Source of the DNA: Chara braunii
Taxonomy: Eukaryota > Streptophyta > Charophyceae > Charales > Characeae
NCBI GenBank assembly: GCA_003427395.1
Contig: BFEA01000580.1
Span: 673,479 to 737,478 of the forward strand
Reading direction: 5' to 3'
DNA: 64,000 nucleotides
In this document: piece by piece, positions 22,213 through 33,140 of the stretch
How positions within the stretch are numbered: the stretch's first letter is position 1
Layout of the letters: each line of letters begins with the position of its first letter
Made by a program: the position numbers and the translations under genes
The notes under the pieces: model-generated
What the model was told of the DNA's origin: nothing
The model's database searches: none
What the model saw: the letters and a program-made list of their open reading frames with translations, nothing else

Positions 22213-22440
22213 TCCTACCTCTCACTCACCTTTTTCGGCTCCCCCCCTTGAAGCACCCTGGACCCGAACGGATCCTCCCCCTTTGCTTGGATTGGTGCTT
22301 TCGTTTCACAAGCAACCCGCATAATCCGAGGCAAGTCGACCCACACCTACTCACTTCGCTTTCGCGATCCCCTTCCTCTTACCGGTGGGCCCCTTTCTCC
22401 GTACACTCCCGTGAGACCTACCTCCCTTCCCCTTCTGGTC

Positions 22441-24273
22441 ATGGAAGGGCGTACATCCGATGAGATTGTTGCGGCGTCGTCTACGTTTCAGGCGTCCGCG
22501 CAGCCAGCGGTCCAAAGTCAGACTTCTATGGATCTTGAGACCGTCCTTGCGGCCCTCCTTGCCCCCATGCAAGCGCAACTCAACGCGCTCGCCCTTGATG
22601 TCAACCGCCTCAAGGATTCTCCTCATCGCTCCACCCAGCGCTCCCACACCCCATCCCCTATCGGCTCACCGACCGGTTCCCCACGACTCCGGCGACACGG
22701 ACGTGGTGGTTCTTCCTCCCCTGTGGCTCAGGCCCAACACTCCCCCTCAGCAGTGGTGAGTGCCGCTACCGCTCAGACCACCCCGTCTGTTGTGGCAGTC
22801 CTCCCGGCCCCTGTCGCCCCTGCCGTCTCTGCCACTGTCGTAGGTACTGCGGTCCAGAGGCCATCATGTGGCCCGACAGTTTCATTGACACATTCCGGTG
22901 CTGCTTCCCATCTTCCCGTATCGGTTGCGGCACTACGGTTCCGCCCAATCCTCCCCGCCTTCGTCCCCTCCCTCCCACAGAAGGGCTCCCCCCAGTCTGG
23001 GATTACCCCTCCCACTGGGATAACCCCTCCGCTTCCTCCACCCCCGACCCCGCGCACCCAGCGATTGGTTGCTTTGCAGGCCTCCATTGTGCAGGCTCAA
23101 GCGCAGATCCTTGCCCTGAGACAACCTTACCCTTCACAGGTTGCTCACCCTTCTTCTTCTTCTACCACCCCTTCCGCCTCCATGATGCCGGCTCATTTCC
23201 CTCTACCTGCTCCTCAGCCTCTCCCCTCCTACCTAGCCATTCCGGGACAGCTGGCCGCGGCTGTTGCCCCACATCGGCTGGTCCATCTCCCAATGGCCAT
23301 GGTCCACAACCTTTCCCGACCTTTGCCTTTGCAGCGGCCCCGACTTTCGCCGTCGCACTGCAGGCGCCGCGGTCTCTCTCCCCCCGCCATCAGCACAACG
23401 GACATCCTCCTGTGCGCACCTCGGACATTCCCGAGTATGATGGCACATCCCGTGTCTGTCGCTGGTTGCAGATAGCAACACGCATACTCTCGATGACAAC
23501 CACCCGTCAGGAGTTGTGGTGCGATGTGCTCGCAACCAAATTGCGAGGCAGCCCTTCCACTGCGTGAGAGGACCATTATACCCAGCGCCTCCGCGTGGGT
23601 GAGGTCTCCACTCTTGCAGACTTTGCGGCCTTCCTCCAAGACCGCTTTGGCGCTCGCCACGACGACACTGATGCCTTAGACCCCGTCACCCAGACCCGAT
23701 GGTTTGGCTCCTCTGCACCATCTGACCTTGAGCGTCACATCCGGGTGTTTCAAGACGCCCGCCTTGTTTGCGATGAGACGTTTTTCTCGGAGGTCACCCT
23801 CATCGACCGGTTCCCTGTTAGTCTTCCGACTGACTACCGCAAGGAGCTATGGAGGCGGTCATTTTCTTCCGCGGAGCAGGCATACGAGGCTGCACGTCAG
23901 TACCAGAGGATGTGTCCGTTGCCCCGTCTTCGCCGCGATCCACCACCGCCGCCACCCAGTCACGCGACATTACTCGTGGTCGATCCTCTTTCGCCGGCCG
24001 TTTTCATCGACCAGCTCGGTCAGGAGCGCCATTCCCTCAGCGCCACAGTTCTCTCGAGTATGCAGAGGACACCTCAACCGAGCTTGACCCTACCTTTGGG
24101 GACGCCCCCGAGGACATCGAGCTTTGGGATGCCATCCAGTACCACTTGGATAATGACACTGTCCCGGTGGCCGAGCGTTTGCAGATGGCGATGTCCGCCA
24201 TGGGTCGTGCGCATAGTCGGGTTGCACAAGTTGGCGCCCTCACGTGCGCGGTCCCTCTGATAGACCTCCCGTA
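22441..24273 (+). pseudogene. Element 3 gag
   Basis: The ATG at 22441 begins MEGRTSDEIVAASSTFQ, then a heptad-like stretch (ETVLAALLAPMQAQLNALAL) and a long Ser/Pro/Ala/Thr-rich region of about 270 residues. A frameshift near 23500 is followed by the Retrotrans_gag-like core: FAAFLQDRFGARHDDTDALD, RHIRVFQDARLVCDETF, LPTDYRKELWRRSFSSAEQA and a stop at 24272. A remnant CLRCRQDG-like word near 24340 may be the nucleocapsid region. Composition is GC-rich, unlike the AT-rich flank. Confidence 0.75.
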
Positions 24274-24841
24274 GGGTTTCGTCCCTCCTCGCAGAGCTCT
24301 ATCCCCTGAGGAGCGCACCGCCCTCGAGGCTCGTCGCGGTTGCCTTCGTTGCCGCCAGGATGGACAACCTCCTCACGGTGTCCATACTATGCTGCCCTCG
24401 ATCGGCACTATGCTGACATTTCTCATCAGCGCCGATCTCAGTCCCCCCCGGCCCCGCCAAGCCAGCCCCATCCAACTAGCCACGGTGCAGTGTACCGCTG
24501 AGGCCTCGCTCGTAGCCGACTTCCCGACCACCGAGTCGCGGTTTGCCCCTTTGGCTACCACACCAGAGGATCCTCGGGACACGGCAGACGAAGTTCCTTG
24601 TGCCCCGCCTTCTGTCGAGGTACCGTCTGCCCCACAGCAGACCGCCACAACTCGCTGTAGTGCTAAGTTGGCGACTCACGAGGATAAGGTGTCCTCGCTC
24701 CTAGATTTGAGCATTTTTCAGGCTCGTCAGGAGCAACTCACGAGACACGTAAATGTCTTGCGTCGTCTTCTCGCTCTCCTCTCTGACCCTTATCGCACCC
24801 TCCTCATTATTCCCATCCTCCTTGGGACATCTATTAGGGTG

Positions 24842-25425
24842 TAGCGCACTTTATGGGACTCCGACTCGCAGGGAGATTTCATTCACCCTCGTGTGGTTGA
24901 GGAAGCTCGTCTGGCTACCTCCGGGTCTCACTCACCTATCTCCGTTACCCTCGGAGATAACAAGACACCGCGCTACTTCGATCAAAAGGTCCCTGATTTC
25001 CACTTCTCCCTTACCCTCCAGCCACCGGATAGTACCCAGACGCCTCGACCCTACCATTCCTCCGCATACTTCGACGTGTTGGAGACTGGGTACGACTTTA
25101 TCCTTGGCACTCCCTGGTCTCGCCAGTTCCGTGGCACAGAGGCCGAATGGGCGACCGAGATACTCGTTCTCAAAACGAAGTGTGGTCAGACCCATCGAGT
25201 CCCCTTCATTGGAACCACCGGCGGCACCCCTCCCGACCTACCTCCCCAAGACCCTCGTTCCTCTGGGTCCCACCCAGACATCGCCTTCACTTCTCCGCGT
25301 CAGTTCGCTCACTTCATACTACAGGAGGACGTCATGTTCTACTCAGTGAACGTTATGGATCTTCTTCGCTATGATCCACTCTGTCCCGAGGTTGAGCTCA
25401 TCTCATTGGAGCCCGATCCCCCTTG
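24842..25425 (+). pseudogene. Element 3 protease region, DSG changed to DSD
   Basis: In frame after a TAG at 24842-24844, the reading gives LWDSDSQGDFIHPRVVEEAR, where retropepsins have DSG or DTG. The Asp is present but the Gly is Asp. The fold continues with YFDQKVPDFHFSL and ends with the conserved GYDFILGTPWSRQF (about 25087-25128). A linker rich in Pro follows. The stop is at 25424. Confidence 0.82.
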
Positions 25426-25549
25426 ACCCTTCTTCTATCCTCGTGGCTCCCATCTCTACATCCACCACTCAGCCTGCGGATACCCCCTCGACATCCCAGG
25501 TCCCTACGCCGTTCACTACTGAGTCCACCCATACGTCTCGTACCGACGC

Positions 25550-27160
25550 AGACGTCGAGGAACTCACGCAGTTCACGACCGATTTAGAGCCTTCCGTTCG
25601 CGATCTGATACGAGAGTACCGTGGCGTCTTTTCCCCGTATTTCTCATACAACAGGATCCCTCCGATGCGCGGTGTTGAACACTCTATCCAACTCGTGCCT
25701 GACTATCGTGTCCACCATCAGGCACCCGACCGACTCTCAATTTTAGAGGCGATGGAACTCAAGCGTCAGCTTGAGGAGCTCCTTCGACTGGGTTTTTGGG
25801 TTTCATTAAACCCAGTAACTCCCCTTGGCGTGCACCCGTCCTCGTTGCTCGCAAAGCGGATGAAACTCTTTGCATGTGCATTGACTACCTCGGTCTTAAC
25901 CGTTACACAGTTAAGAACAACTATCCCATGCTCCACGTGGATGAGTTGTTTGATCGTCTGGCAGGCAACCGCTTCTTCACGAAGATCAATTTTCGTAGCG
26001 GTTACCACCAGATCCGTGTTGCCACAGAGGACCAGCCGAAGACCACCTTTCGGTCGCGCTTCGGCCACTACGAGTTCACGGTGATGCCATTCGGCCTCAC
26101 CAACGCACCCGGCACCTTCCAGACGGTGATGAACGATATCTTCAGGGACATCCTTGAAGAATACGTTCTAGTATACCTGGATGGCATCTTGGTCTATAGT
26201 CGTACCTTAGAAGACCATCTTAGACACCTCTGCGATGTCCTATAGCGCTTATGCAAGCATGGCTTCTATGCCAAGCTTAGTAAGTGCCGCTTTGCCCAGC
26301 ACAAAGTGCACTTCTTAGGACACCATGTGTCTGACCAGGGTCTCCACATGGACGACGCGAAGGTCACTGCTATTGCGGAGTGGCCTGTCCCCACATCCGT
26401 CAAGCAGCTTCGCAGTTTTATAGGCCTCACTAGTCACTATAGTAATTTCATCCAGGGATACGCTAGGTATTCCTACGTCCTTACCTCCACCCTCCTCCGG
26501 AAGAACCCGCCATGGTTCTGGACACCCCTCTGCGAGGATGCTTTTCGCGCCCTCAAGAAGGCGGTGACTTGTGTGCCGATTCTTTGTCTCCCCAATTTTG
26601 ATCGTTCCTTCATCGTCACCACTAATGCGTCAGATTTTACAGTAGGAGTTGTACTTTCTCAGGTGTTTCCCTCTCCTCCTGATTCACCTTATCCCCATGT
26701 CCCTCCTTCCCCCCCCCCTCCTGCTGACACGACTTCTCGACTGACGCCTACCCTTCCACCACTACCCTCCACTGACAGTCCTCTCGTTTTTTACTCTCCG
26801 ACCATCGCGGAGGATGGGACTGTCGAGGCTCGTGCTAGGGATTGTCCGATCACCTTCTACTCCCGTCAGCTACTGCCTGCCGAGATAAACTACACTGTCG
26901 GTGAACGTGAGGTTCTCGCAGTTGTTTATGCTACCCGACACTGGCGTCATTACCTGCATGAGGCGCCCTTCACGGTGCGCATGGACAACTCTATTGTCCA
27001 GGTTTTCCTCACGAAGCCCAAGCTTTCCCCTCGACAGGCACGCTGGTGGCGTGATTTATCCGAGTTCAGTTTCACCACTTAGCCTATCAAGGGTGAAACG
27101 AACCACGTCGTCGATGCTTTGTCCCGCCGTCCTGACCACAATCAGGAACCCATCCATCTT
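25550..27160 (+). pseudogene. Element 3 reverse transcriptase and RNase H
   Basis: The connector VEHSIQLVPDYRVHHQAP and MELKRQLEELLRLGF lead into RT; a frameshift lies at about 25790-25800. RT blocks: SPWRAPVLVARKADETLCMC, FFTKINFRSGYHQI, VMPFGLTNAPGTFQ and VLVYLDGILVYS. The last should be YLDD, so the second catalytic Asp is Gly. A TAG interrupts at 26243. RNase H begins TTNASDFTVGVVLSQ (first Asp changed to Asn), carries a Pro/Ser-rich insert of about 61 residues (26663-26845), then FYSRQLLPAEINY, EREVLAVVYATRHW and VRMDNS. A TAG at about 27080 precedes VVDALSRRPD. Confidence 0.85.
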
Positions 27161-28770
27161 GCTTCCATCCCGGTTACCACTATCGATCAGTCAGTGATCG
27201 ACACATATCGCACTCAGTACCGCCACTGTCCGGATTATCACGTCATCCACTCGACACTTCGGAGTGGCAAGACCGTTCCTTCATACTCCTCGATGAGAAC
27301 GGTCTCGTGTACTGGCATGGCAGATCTGGTCAGCTAGAACCACGTATCTGCGTTCCCTCCACCGGACAGCTCCGCGTTCAGGCCGTAGCAGAGTTCCATG
27401 ACCAGGCAGCTGCCAGTCATATGGGCTTCCACAAGACGTTGGCTCGTGTTTGCCGCCTATACGTGTGGCCGAAGTCCTTGGACTTCGTCAAAGCCTACGT
27501 CCAGGAATGTCCTACCTGCCAGGAGGTGAACAGTGCGAACCACCTTCCGTATGGGTTACTTCAGCCCCTATCCATATCTGAGGGTCGTTGGCAGTCCATC
27601 TCGATGGATTTTGTTGGTCCCCTCCGCCCTCCCACTGAGTGCGGTCATGGTGTTATCTTGGTCGTCGTCGATCGCTTCACGAAGCGTGCACGTTTTGTTC
27701 CGTGCCGCTATCGCATCAACACTCGTGAGGTCGCCGACATCGTCTTCGACCGAGTCGTGCGAGATCACGGCTTACCTTAGAGCATCATTTCTGACCGTGA
27801 CCCGCGCTTTACCAACACATTCTCGCGACGCTTCTTGTCGTCTTACCACCCTCAGACGGATGGTCAGACTGAGGTCACCAATAAAACTCTCGGTAATATC
27901 CTCTGAAAGTTTATTAGGGATGACCAACAGTGGAACTTGTACCTGGCCCTCGCGAAGATTGAGTACAACCACGCCGTTTCGCCAGCCACGGGGATGTCGC
28001 CATTCTATTGCGACCTCGGCTACCACCCTCATGTACCCGCGGGTTTCCTACGACCGTTGCGGTTGCGCCCAGACACTCTTTGTCCTGCGCTTGACGCCTG
28101 GATCGCCCACATGGCGGTGATTATGAAGCGCGCGCACGAGAGTCTAGCCGACTCGCAGACTCGCATGGCTGCACGAGCGAACCGCTCATGAATGGATCAT
28201 CCGTTCAAAGTCGGTGACGATATGCTCGTCGATGCACGCCACTTGCAGCTCGAAGTGGATGCGCTTCGCAAGTTCAGGCGTCGCTTCTTCGATCCATGCC
28301 GCATCCTTCAGGTCGTCGGTTCTGATACTGCTGCTATGGTTAGCTTCCGTGTGAAGCTATCTAATTACCTTCGACAAGCTCGCGTACATAATGTTTACCA
28401 CGTTTCCTTGTTGCATCCTTATTGCAGACCGTCCGAGCGCTTCGCAGGAAACCCTTATGAGCGCCCTCCACCTATCATGGTGGACGGTCACGAGGAGTTC
28501 GTCGTTTTCGACATCGTATCTCGCCGAGTTACCAACGATACCCCTCCACGCATCGAGTACCTTGTGCGTTGGAAGAGCTATCTTGATGAGGAGGCTACTT
28601 GGGAGCCCCTCGAGCACTTGGAGCAAGCCCGGATGTTGGTTCGTGCATATGATCGTACTCGTCGTGCTGAGACATCTACTCCTACTCAGCCGACTGACCC
28701 TCTTCCTCCTCCTCCGACTGAGGACATTGCTGAGGACGAGCCCGCTCCCTCTGAGGCCGTTCTTCAGTAG
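27161..28770 (+). pseudogene. Element 3 integrase with C-terminal chromodomain
   Basis: The zinc-binding H..H..C..C is complete (EFHDQAAASHMGFHKTL and ECPTCQ). The core has SMDFVGPL, SDRDPRF and HPQTDGQTEV, so Asp, Asp and Glu are all present. The C-terminal part has VHNVYHVSLLHPY. It ends in a typical chromodomain, EEFVVFDIVSRRV then IEYLVRWKSYLDEEATWEPL (about 28495-28625), which reads methylated histone tails in chromoviruses. Stops at 27778 (TAG), 27904 (TGA) and 28189 (TGA) interrupt it. The frame ends at 28768-28770. Confidence 0.9.
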
Positions 28771-29806
28771 CAGATGGACGCCTCTGCGCGTCCACATCGC
28801 ACTCCTCGACGCCCTCGGCGTCTCGACGACCGACACTTTGATCACCTACTATCTTCCTATTGACTCACACCTCCAACTTTTTCAGGATGTCAGCATTTTG
28901 CGGCTTTGCTTCGACATCGACTAGACTCCTACTTCATCGACGTCATCGACCACCTCGACGACTTCAGTTACCTTCTCGACTTCAACTACTTTATCAATTT
29001 CAGCTACTTTGGACGTGATTACTTCACGCCACCACCCTACCCTGTACATTCCCTTGCATGTGTCGCATGATGGTTCTTACTTAGATGGGTCTCTTTGAGT
29101 TGGGCTCTCCCTTGGTATCGCATAGGCATTGGGACCGTAACGTTATCTTGGCTTCCCTACTCCCAGATCTAGCTCCCTCCTCCAGTTGGTGAGTTGTGTG
29201 CATGTTTCCCTCACCCACTGCCCTCATCACCTTAGTGTCGGCTCTTGCATGTCTTCAGTTAGGCATATCTCCACCTTATTCCAGGTTCCCCTTTTCATGG
29301 TCGACCTTGCATGGTGTCACCCTTTTGTCGAGCATTACCCGCCTTGATGCTCTATCTGTTAGGGTCCTTGGTTTTGTTTCGCTACCATTCCCTCACCTTG
29401 AGCCTAATGACCTATCCCACCTTCATGTGTGACTGCCCTTAGGAGTTTCGATTTTTAGGCTGCATTCACCCCCTCTGAGACCATCCACTCTTTAGTGGTA
29501 CAGGGACACGATATTACCTTGTGACATATTGCTATCTTTTCCTTTAAGCTCTGAGGCAATTGTCTGCAGGAGCTTAGGATTGTACCATGCTACATTTCAT
29601 TTTTCTGCTATTAGTTTGAATGTGGATATCAAACATTTCCTTTTCTTTATGACATTATGTAGCTTAGGCTGCAGCACGGACTCCGCATGGAGCTTGCTCT
29701 GCATCCTAGATTTCTCCGCTTTCCTTGTTGCAAAGTTCCGTTGCTTTTGCGGATAGCGTGTCTATGGCTCTTGCGATCCACTACAGGTCTAAGGATCGTG
29801 CAACAG

Positions 29807-29876
29807 GCCTCTATCTGCCCTGGCCTACAGCCAGGGCCTATTTGGCTATTTGCCTGTTCAGCCTGTGGGACCGGGC
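29807..29876. repeat. Second copy of the GGCCTCTATCTGCC block
   Basis: It matches 19212-19280 closely (CTGCCCTGGCCTACAGCCAG, GGCTATTTGCCTGTTC). It lies between the Ty3 element 3 and element 4. The significance is unknown. Confidence 0.65.
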
Positions 29877-30006
29877 CAGTGGCGATGGTCATGAAGGGGA
29901 GACGTCACAAAAGTCGATCCTCATGTTTTTCCCTTGTGCCCACGACTCCTCTCTCTCCGTCACCCCCGCCACTCGTTCTGCGCCGTTTGCACACGGATAT
30001 GCATTG

Positions 30007-30017
30007 CTCTCTCTCTT

Positions 30018-30048
<31 letters not shown>

Positions 30049-30050
30049 AA

Positions 30051-30093
<43 letters not shown>

Positions 30094-30187
30094 TCGTCGC
30101 CCATCGTACAGGCCCCGTTGCTCGTTCGAAACAAACTGCCTTGCATCGCGAACCACGCTAATATTCGCTGCTCTCTCTCTCTCTCTC

Positions 30188-30235
<48 letters not shown>
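30007..30235. repeat. (CT)n and (CA)n microsatellites flanking element 4
   Basis: CT repeats (about 30007-30035), CA repeats (about 30036-30090) and a second CT run (about 30170-30235). The last run ends exactly at the LTR start. The other end of the element is also followed by a CT run (39621 onward), so the element inserted into a CT tract. Confidence 0.95.
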
Positions 30236-30239
<4 letters not shown>

Positions 30240-31525
30240 ACATGCCCAGTTGGGCGATGTACATATAAACCAAGGATCTGCAATGTGATAAAAAGGATTG
30301 AATGGACAATGCAGTGCAAGTGGAATCTCAACAAGCAATGTGCATTCCGATACATACAAAATGGTGCTTTATAGCGCAGGGAAGACTTTAGATACAGGTA
30401 CTGACCTGACCGGGACTGACCTCTTTCACGTAGAACAAGATAGCAAAGCAGAATGCTAGAATACTAAGGACTAGCCCAATCAATGTTTCAACGCAGACCA
30501 AACATACATCATGCTTATCACAAAGTGTGAAGGGGTCTGGCGCTATACACAGGAAAGAGGCCCCAGGTCCAGACATACACAGGCGAAGAGGAAGGGATCA
30601 GACGAAGAAGAGGAAGGGGGAAGATGGGAAAGTCGTCAACACTGAGTCTCGTTACACGTCCCAAATAATCCCTCTTCAAAATGTCTGAAGTCCCATGTCG
30701 AGTCTGGATCCAATGTCACCAAGCTCTCTCTCTCTCTTTCTCGTAGTCTGCTGATGCAGTGAAGTCAGATAGCGAGAGGGTGAGAAGGAGATGGTGGACT
30801 GAGAAGAGAAAGAAGAAGAACTCTCTCTCTCTCATGAGCCAGGTACTAACCTGTGAAGTTGTCGCTGTGTTGCAGTTACCTCAAAGCTGGAGCAACGGCG
30901 CTGCAGGTAAGTACCCCTGGCCTCCGCCCAATCTCTCTCTCTCTCTAGTACTACTCTAGCTATGGCGCCCTGCGCTGAAGACTACACCTAATGCTACTAG
31001 CGCCCAGCGCTTAAGACTACTGCTAACGCTACCACAACTCCTGCAACGCTCCTCCAGAGTGTTGCTGCCGAGTCTTGAAGACTACTGACTGCCTCCTGCC
31101 TCCCCGTGAAATGCATAGGAAGTCCCTATGTACTACCTCGGCCTGCCTCCTGAGTGCCTCCGACTGCCTGCAGTTGTAGGGCGGGCAGTCCAAGAGGCTG
31201 CTCTTGCCAATGCCGAACTTAGCCAGAGCCTGGCGCTGCAGCTGTCGTGGGAACAGGCCAAAAATAGCCTGTTCCTAAAACCCTGGTTTGGTGCCTGAGT
31301 TTCAGGGCAGGTCAGTCTGATGACAGACCGAAAATGGCCCTTCATTTCAGGCTAAAAAGGCTACTGCCATTTTTAGTCTGAAACGACACAGGGTCTGTAG
31401 GCCCCTGTTTTTCAGGCTTTCGGGCTGAACAGACACGGGGCCTGTAGGCCCTGGTTTTCAGGCTTTCAGCCTGAGGGATGTAGGGCCTGGAAAATGGCCC
31501 TCGTGTGCAGGTGCAGCATGTAACA
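30236..31525 (-). mobile_element. 3' LTR of element 4 (1,290 bp)
   Basis: It has perfect 9-bp inverted ends, TGTTACATG and CATGTAACA. The neighbouring internal bases (31526-31545) read as a purine tract on the minus strand (AAGGAGGTGGGGG), a plausible polypurine primer. It contains a CT run near 30730 and several CCTGTAGGCCC-like words near its upper end. Confidence 0.9.
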
Positions 31526-31536
31526 CCCCCACCTCC

Positions 31537-31938
31537 TTATGAAGTCAAGCCGGGGCTAGGGCGAAGCTGACGATCTGAAGGTGGAACCTGGACGCGGCTT
31601 TGGCGTGGAGCCGAAGAGACCGGCTTGCATTGCATCTTGCGTTCGTAGCATGCGAGAACGTCTGGAGTTGTTGCTTGAAGTTCTGCACAGGTCAACCAAC
31701 GGTCATCTCGGTGTGTGCAGTATGCAAAATGTACAGAAACATTTGAATTAAATCCATACCATAAGAAAGAGCAAATATCAATATAGATTCTGAGAAGAGC
31801 CATATGAGGCGAAAGTCTCACGTATGGTTCGGAAGCCGAGCCTCAATCCTTCTCCGGGAAAGGTCATATACGTATGTGTACTAAGTACTCGGTTGGCCTG
31901 TCGTCGTAGCGTCGCTGGGAGATAATGTCGTCGACCTC
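31537..31938 (-). pseudogene. Element 4 chromo-like tail, split by a 147-bp insert
   Basis: On the minus strand EVDDIISQRRYDDRPTEYLV is followed, after removing 147 bases, by HFAYCTHRDDRWLTCAELQ. The rejoined order EYLV-HF..Y.THRDDRW matches element B's EYLV-KF..Y..HTEDRW, so the insert is later than the element. The frame ends near 31537 with a basic tail. This region would have targeted insertion through chromatin. Confidence 0.75.
31735..31881 (+). ncRNA. Group II intron 3' fragment with intact domain V
   Basis: Bases 31797-31830 form a 34-nt group II domain V: GAGCCATA (31797-31804) pairs with TATGGTTC (31823-31830, one G-U), a two-base bulge CG lies at 31821-31822, and TGAGGC pairs with GTCTCA around a GAAA loop (31811-31814). 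The catalytic AGC triad is at 31798-31800. This matches domain V of organelle introns closely. Only about 62 bases lie upstream and about 51 downstream, so domains I-III are absent. A TAC at 31732-31734 and 31879-31881 flanks it, and it is antisense to the host retrotransposon. An organelle DNA insertion is the plain explanation. Confidence 0.85.
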
Positions 31939-33140
31939 TTAAAAACCGTCTATAGAGGGTGGGTCTTGCAATCGTCGCCCGGGAAAATCGTCATGTTCCG
32001 CTGGCGTGTAAAGAGCCAACTGGGAGCAATGAAAGACCGGGTAGAGGGGCAAGTGGGCGGGCACCTGAATGGTGAAGGAAGGTCCCTCGGGTGCATCCCC
32101 AGCGGGTGCCAGGATCGGCCAAGGCCCCATCCATTTCGGGAGGAGCTTGCGAGAGATATCTTGTTCAAGGCTGAATTCCGCGGCGGAGACCCAAACGAGA
32201 TCGTCGGCGCGGAATGGGCAAGGAAGACGCTGGCGATTGGTCTGTTGGCTCATGCGTTGCTGCGCCTTCGCCATCTGGTCGTGTGCCTTAACAAGTAGCT
32301 CTTGCATCTGACACAAGAAAAAACGATGGTCGTCGCTCTCGGCCGTTCGTGGAATGATGGTGTCCAACGGCGAAGTGACCGGCGAGCCGTGCTCGAACTC
32401 GAAGGGCGACATCCCGTTAGCCGGGTGGATAGACGAGTTGTAGGCCAACTCGACATCCGGCAGCCGCTCGACCCAATCCTTTTGATCGGAACGGATGAGA
32501 GTGCGAAGGAGAACCTGTGCCGTCTGATGCACCCTCTCTGTTTGGCCATCGGTTTGGGGGTGGCGAGCCGAACTTGGCTTGAGAGATGAGCGCCAACCAA
32601 AAGTCGGACATGAACCGAGTGTCGCGGTCGCAGACGATTTCCTTGGGGTAACCCTTGGTTCAAATCCAACCGGCGTGAAGAACTTTGGCCAACTCCGGTG
32701 CCTTGGCATGATAGCGGCAAGGCAAAAACATGGCGAACTTGGTGAGTCGGTCGACCACGGTGAGAATCCCATCCACTCCGGTCTTGTGCTTGGGGAACGG
32801 GCCGGTAATGTCCATGGCAATCGCTTCCATTCGCCTCAACGGGACCAGTAATGGTCGTAACTCGCCGTACGGACGATGGTTGCGGGATTTGCAGCGTCTT
32901 CAAACCTCGCATGACTCGCAATAGCGTGTGACGTCGCCGAGAAGGTCGGGCCACCAAAATCGCTCGCGAAGTCGGCCAATCGTGCGATTGACTCCAAAGT
33001 GTCCGGTGTCGGGAGCATCGTGGAACTCGCCAAGAAGTCGTGTACGCAAGTGAGGATCACTCGGTACGCAAAGCAGGTCCTTCCCCTGCGTGTGGACAAG
33101 CAAGTACCCCTCTTGGATCCGGTAGTGAGAAGGCGCCGGA
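31939..33140 (-). pseudogene. Element 4 integrase
   Basis: The zinc region reads EFHDAPDTGHFGVNRTIGRL and YCESCEV (H..H..C..C present), followed by a TGA. The core has AIAMDITGPFPKHKTGVDG, CDRDTRF and RHPQTDGQTERVHQ, so the three acidic residues are kept, but frameshifts near 32600 and 32820 split them. The C-terminal part (DDLVWVSAAEFSLEQDISRK, KWMGPWPIL, LYPVFHCSQLALY) is open to a TAA at about 31937. Confidence 0.88.

Larger units (their letters stand above)
22441..28770 (+). mobile_element. Plus-strand chromovirus-like Ty3/gypsy element (element 3)
   Basis: Domains run in Ty3 order on the plus strand: gag, protease, RT, RNase H, integrase, chromodomain. Six in-frame stops were found in the pol part, most explained by CAG to TAG or CGA to TGA. 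The LTRs and primer site could not be identified; from 28771 to 29806 I see only 3' untranslated-like sequence without a gene. Confidence 0.88.

Noticed and set aside
30000-30240. Long open frames over CT and CA repeats
   Set aside because: These are microsatellite translations with the same dipeptides in several frames.
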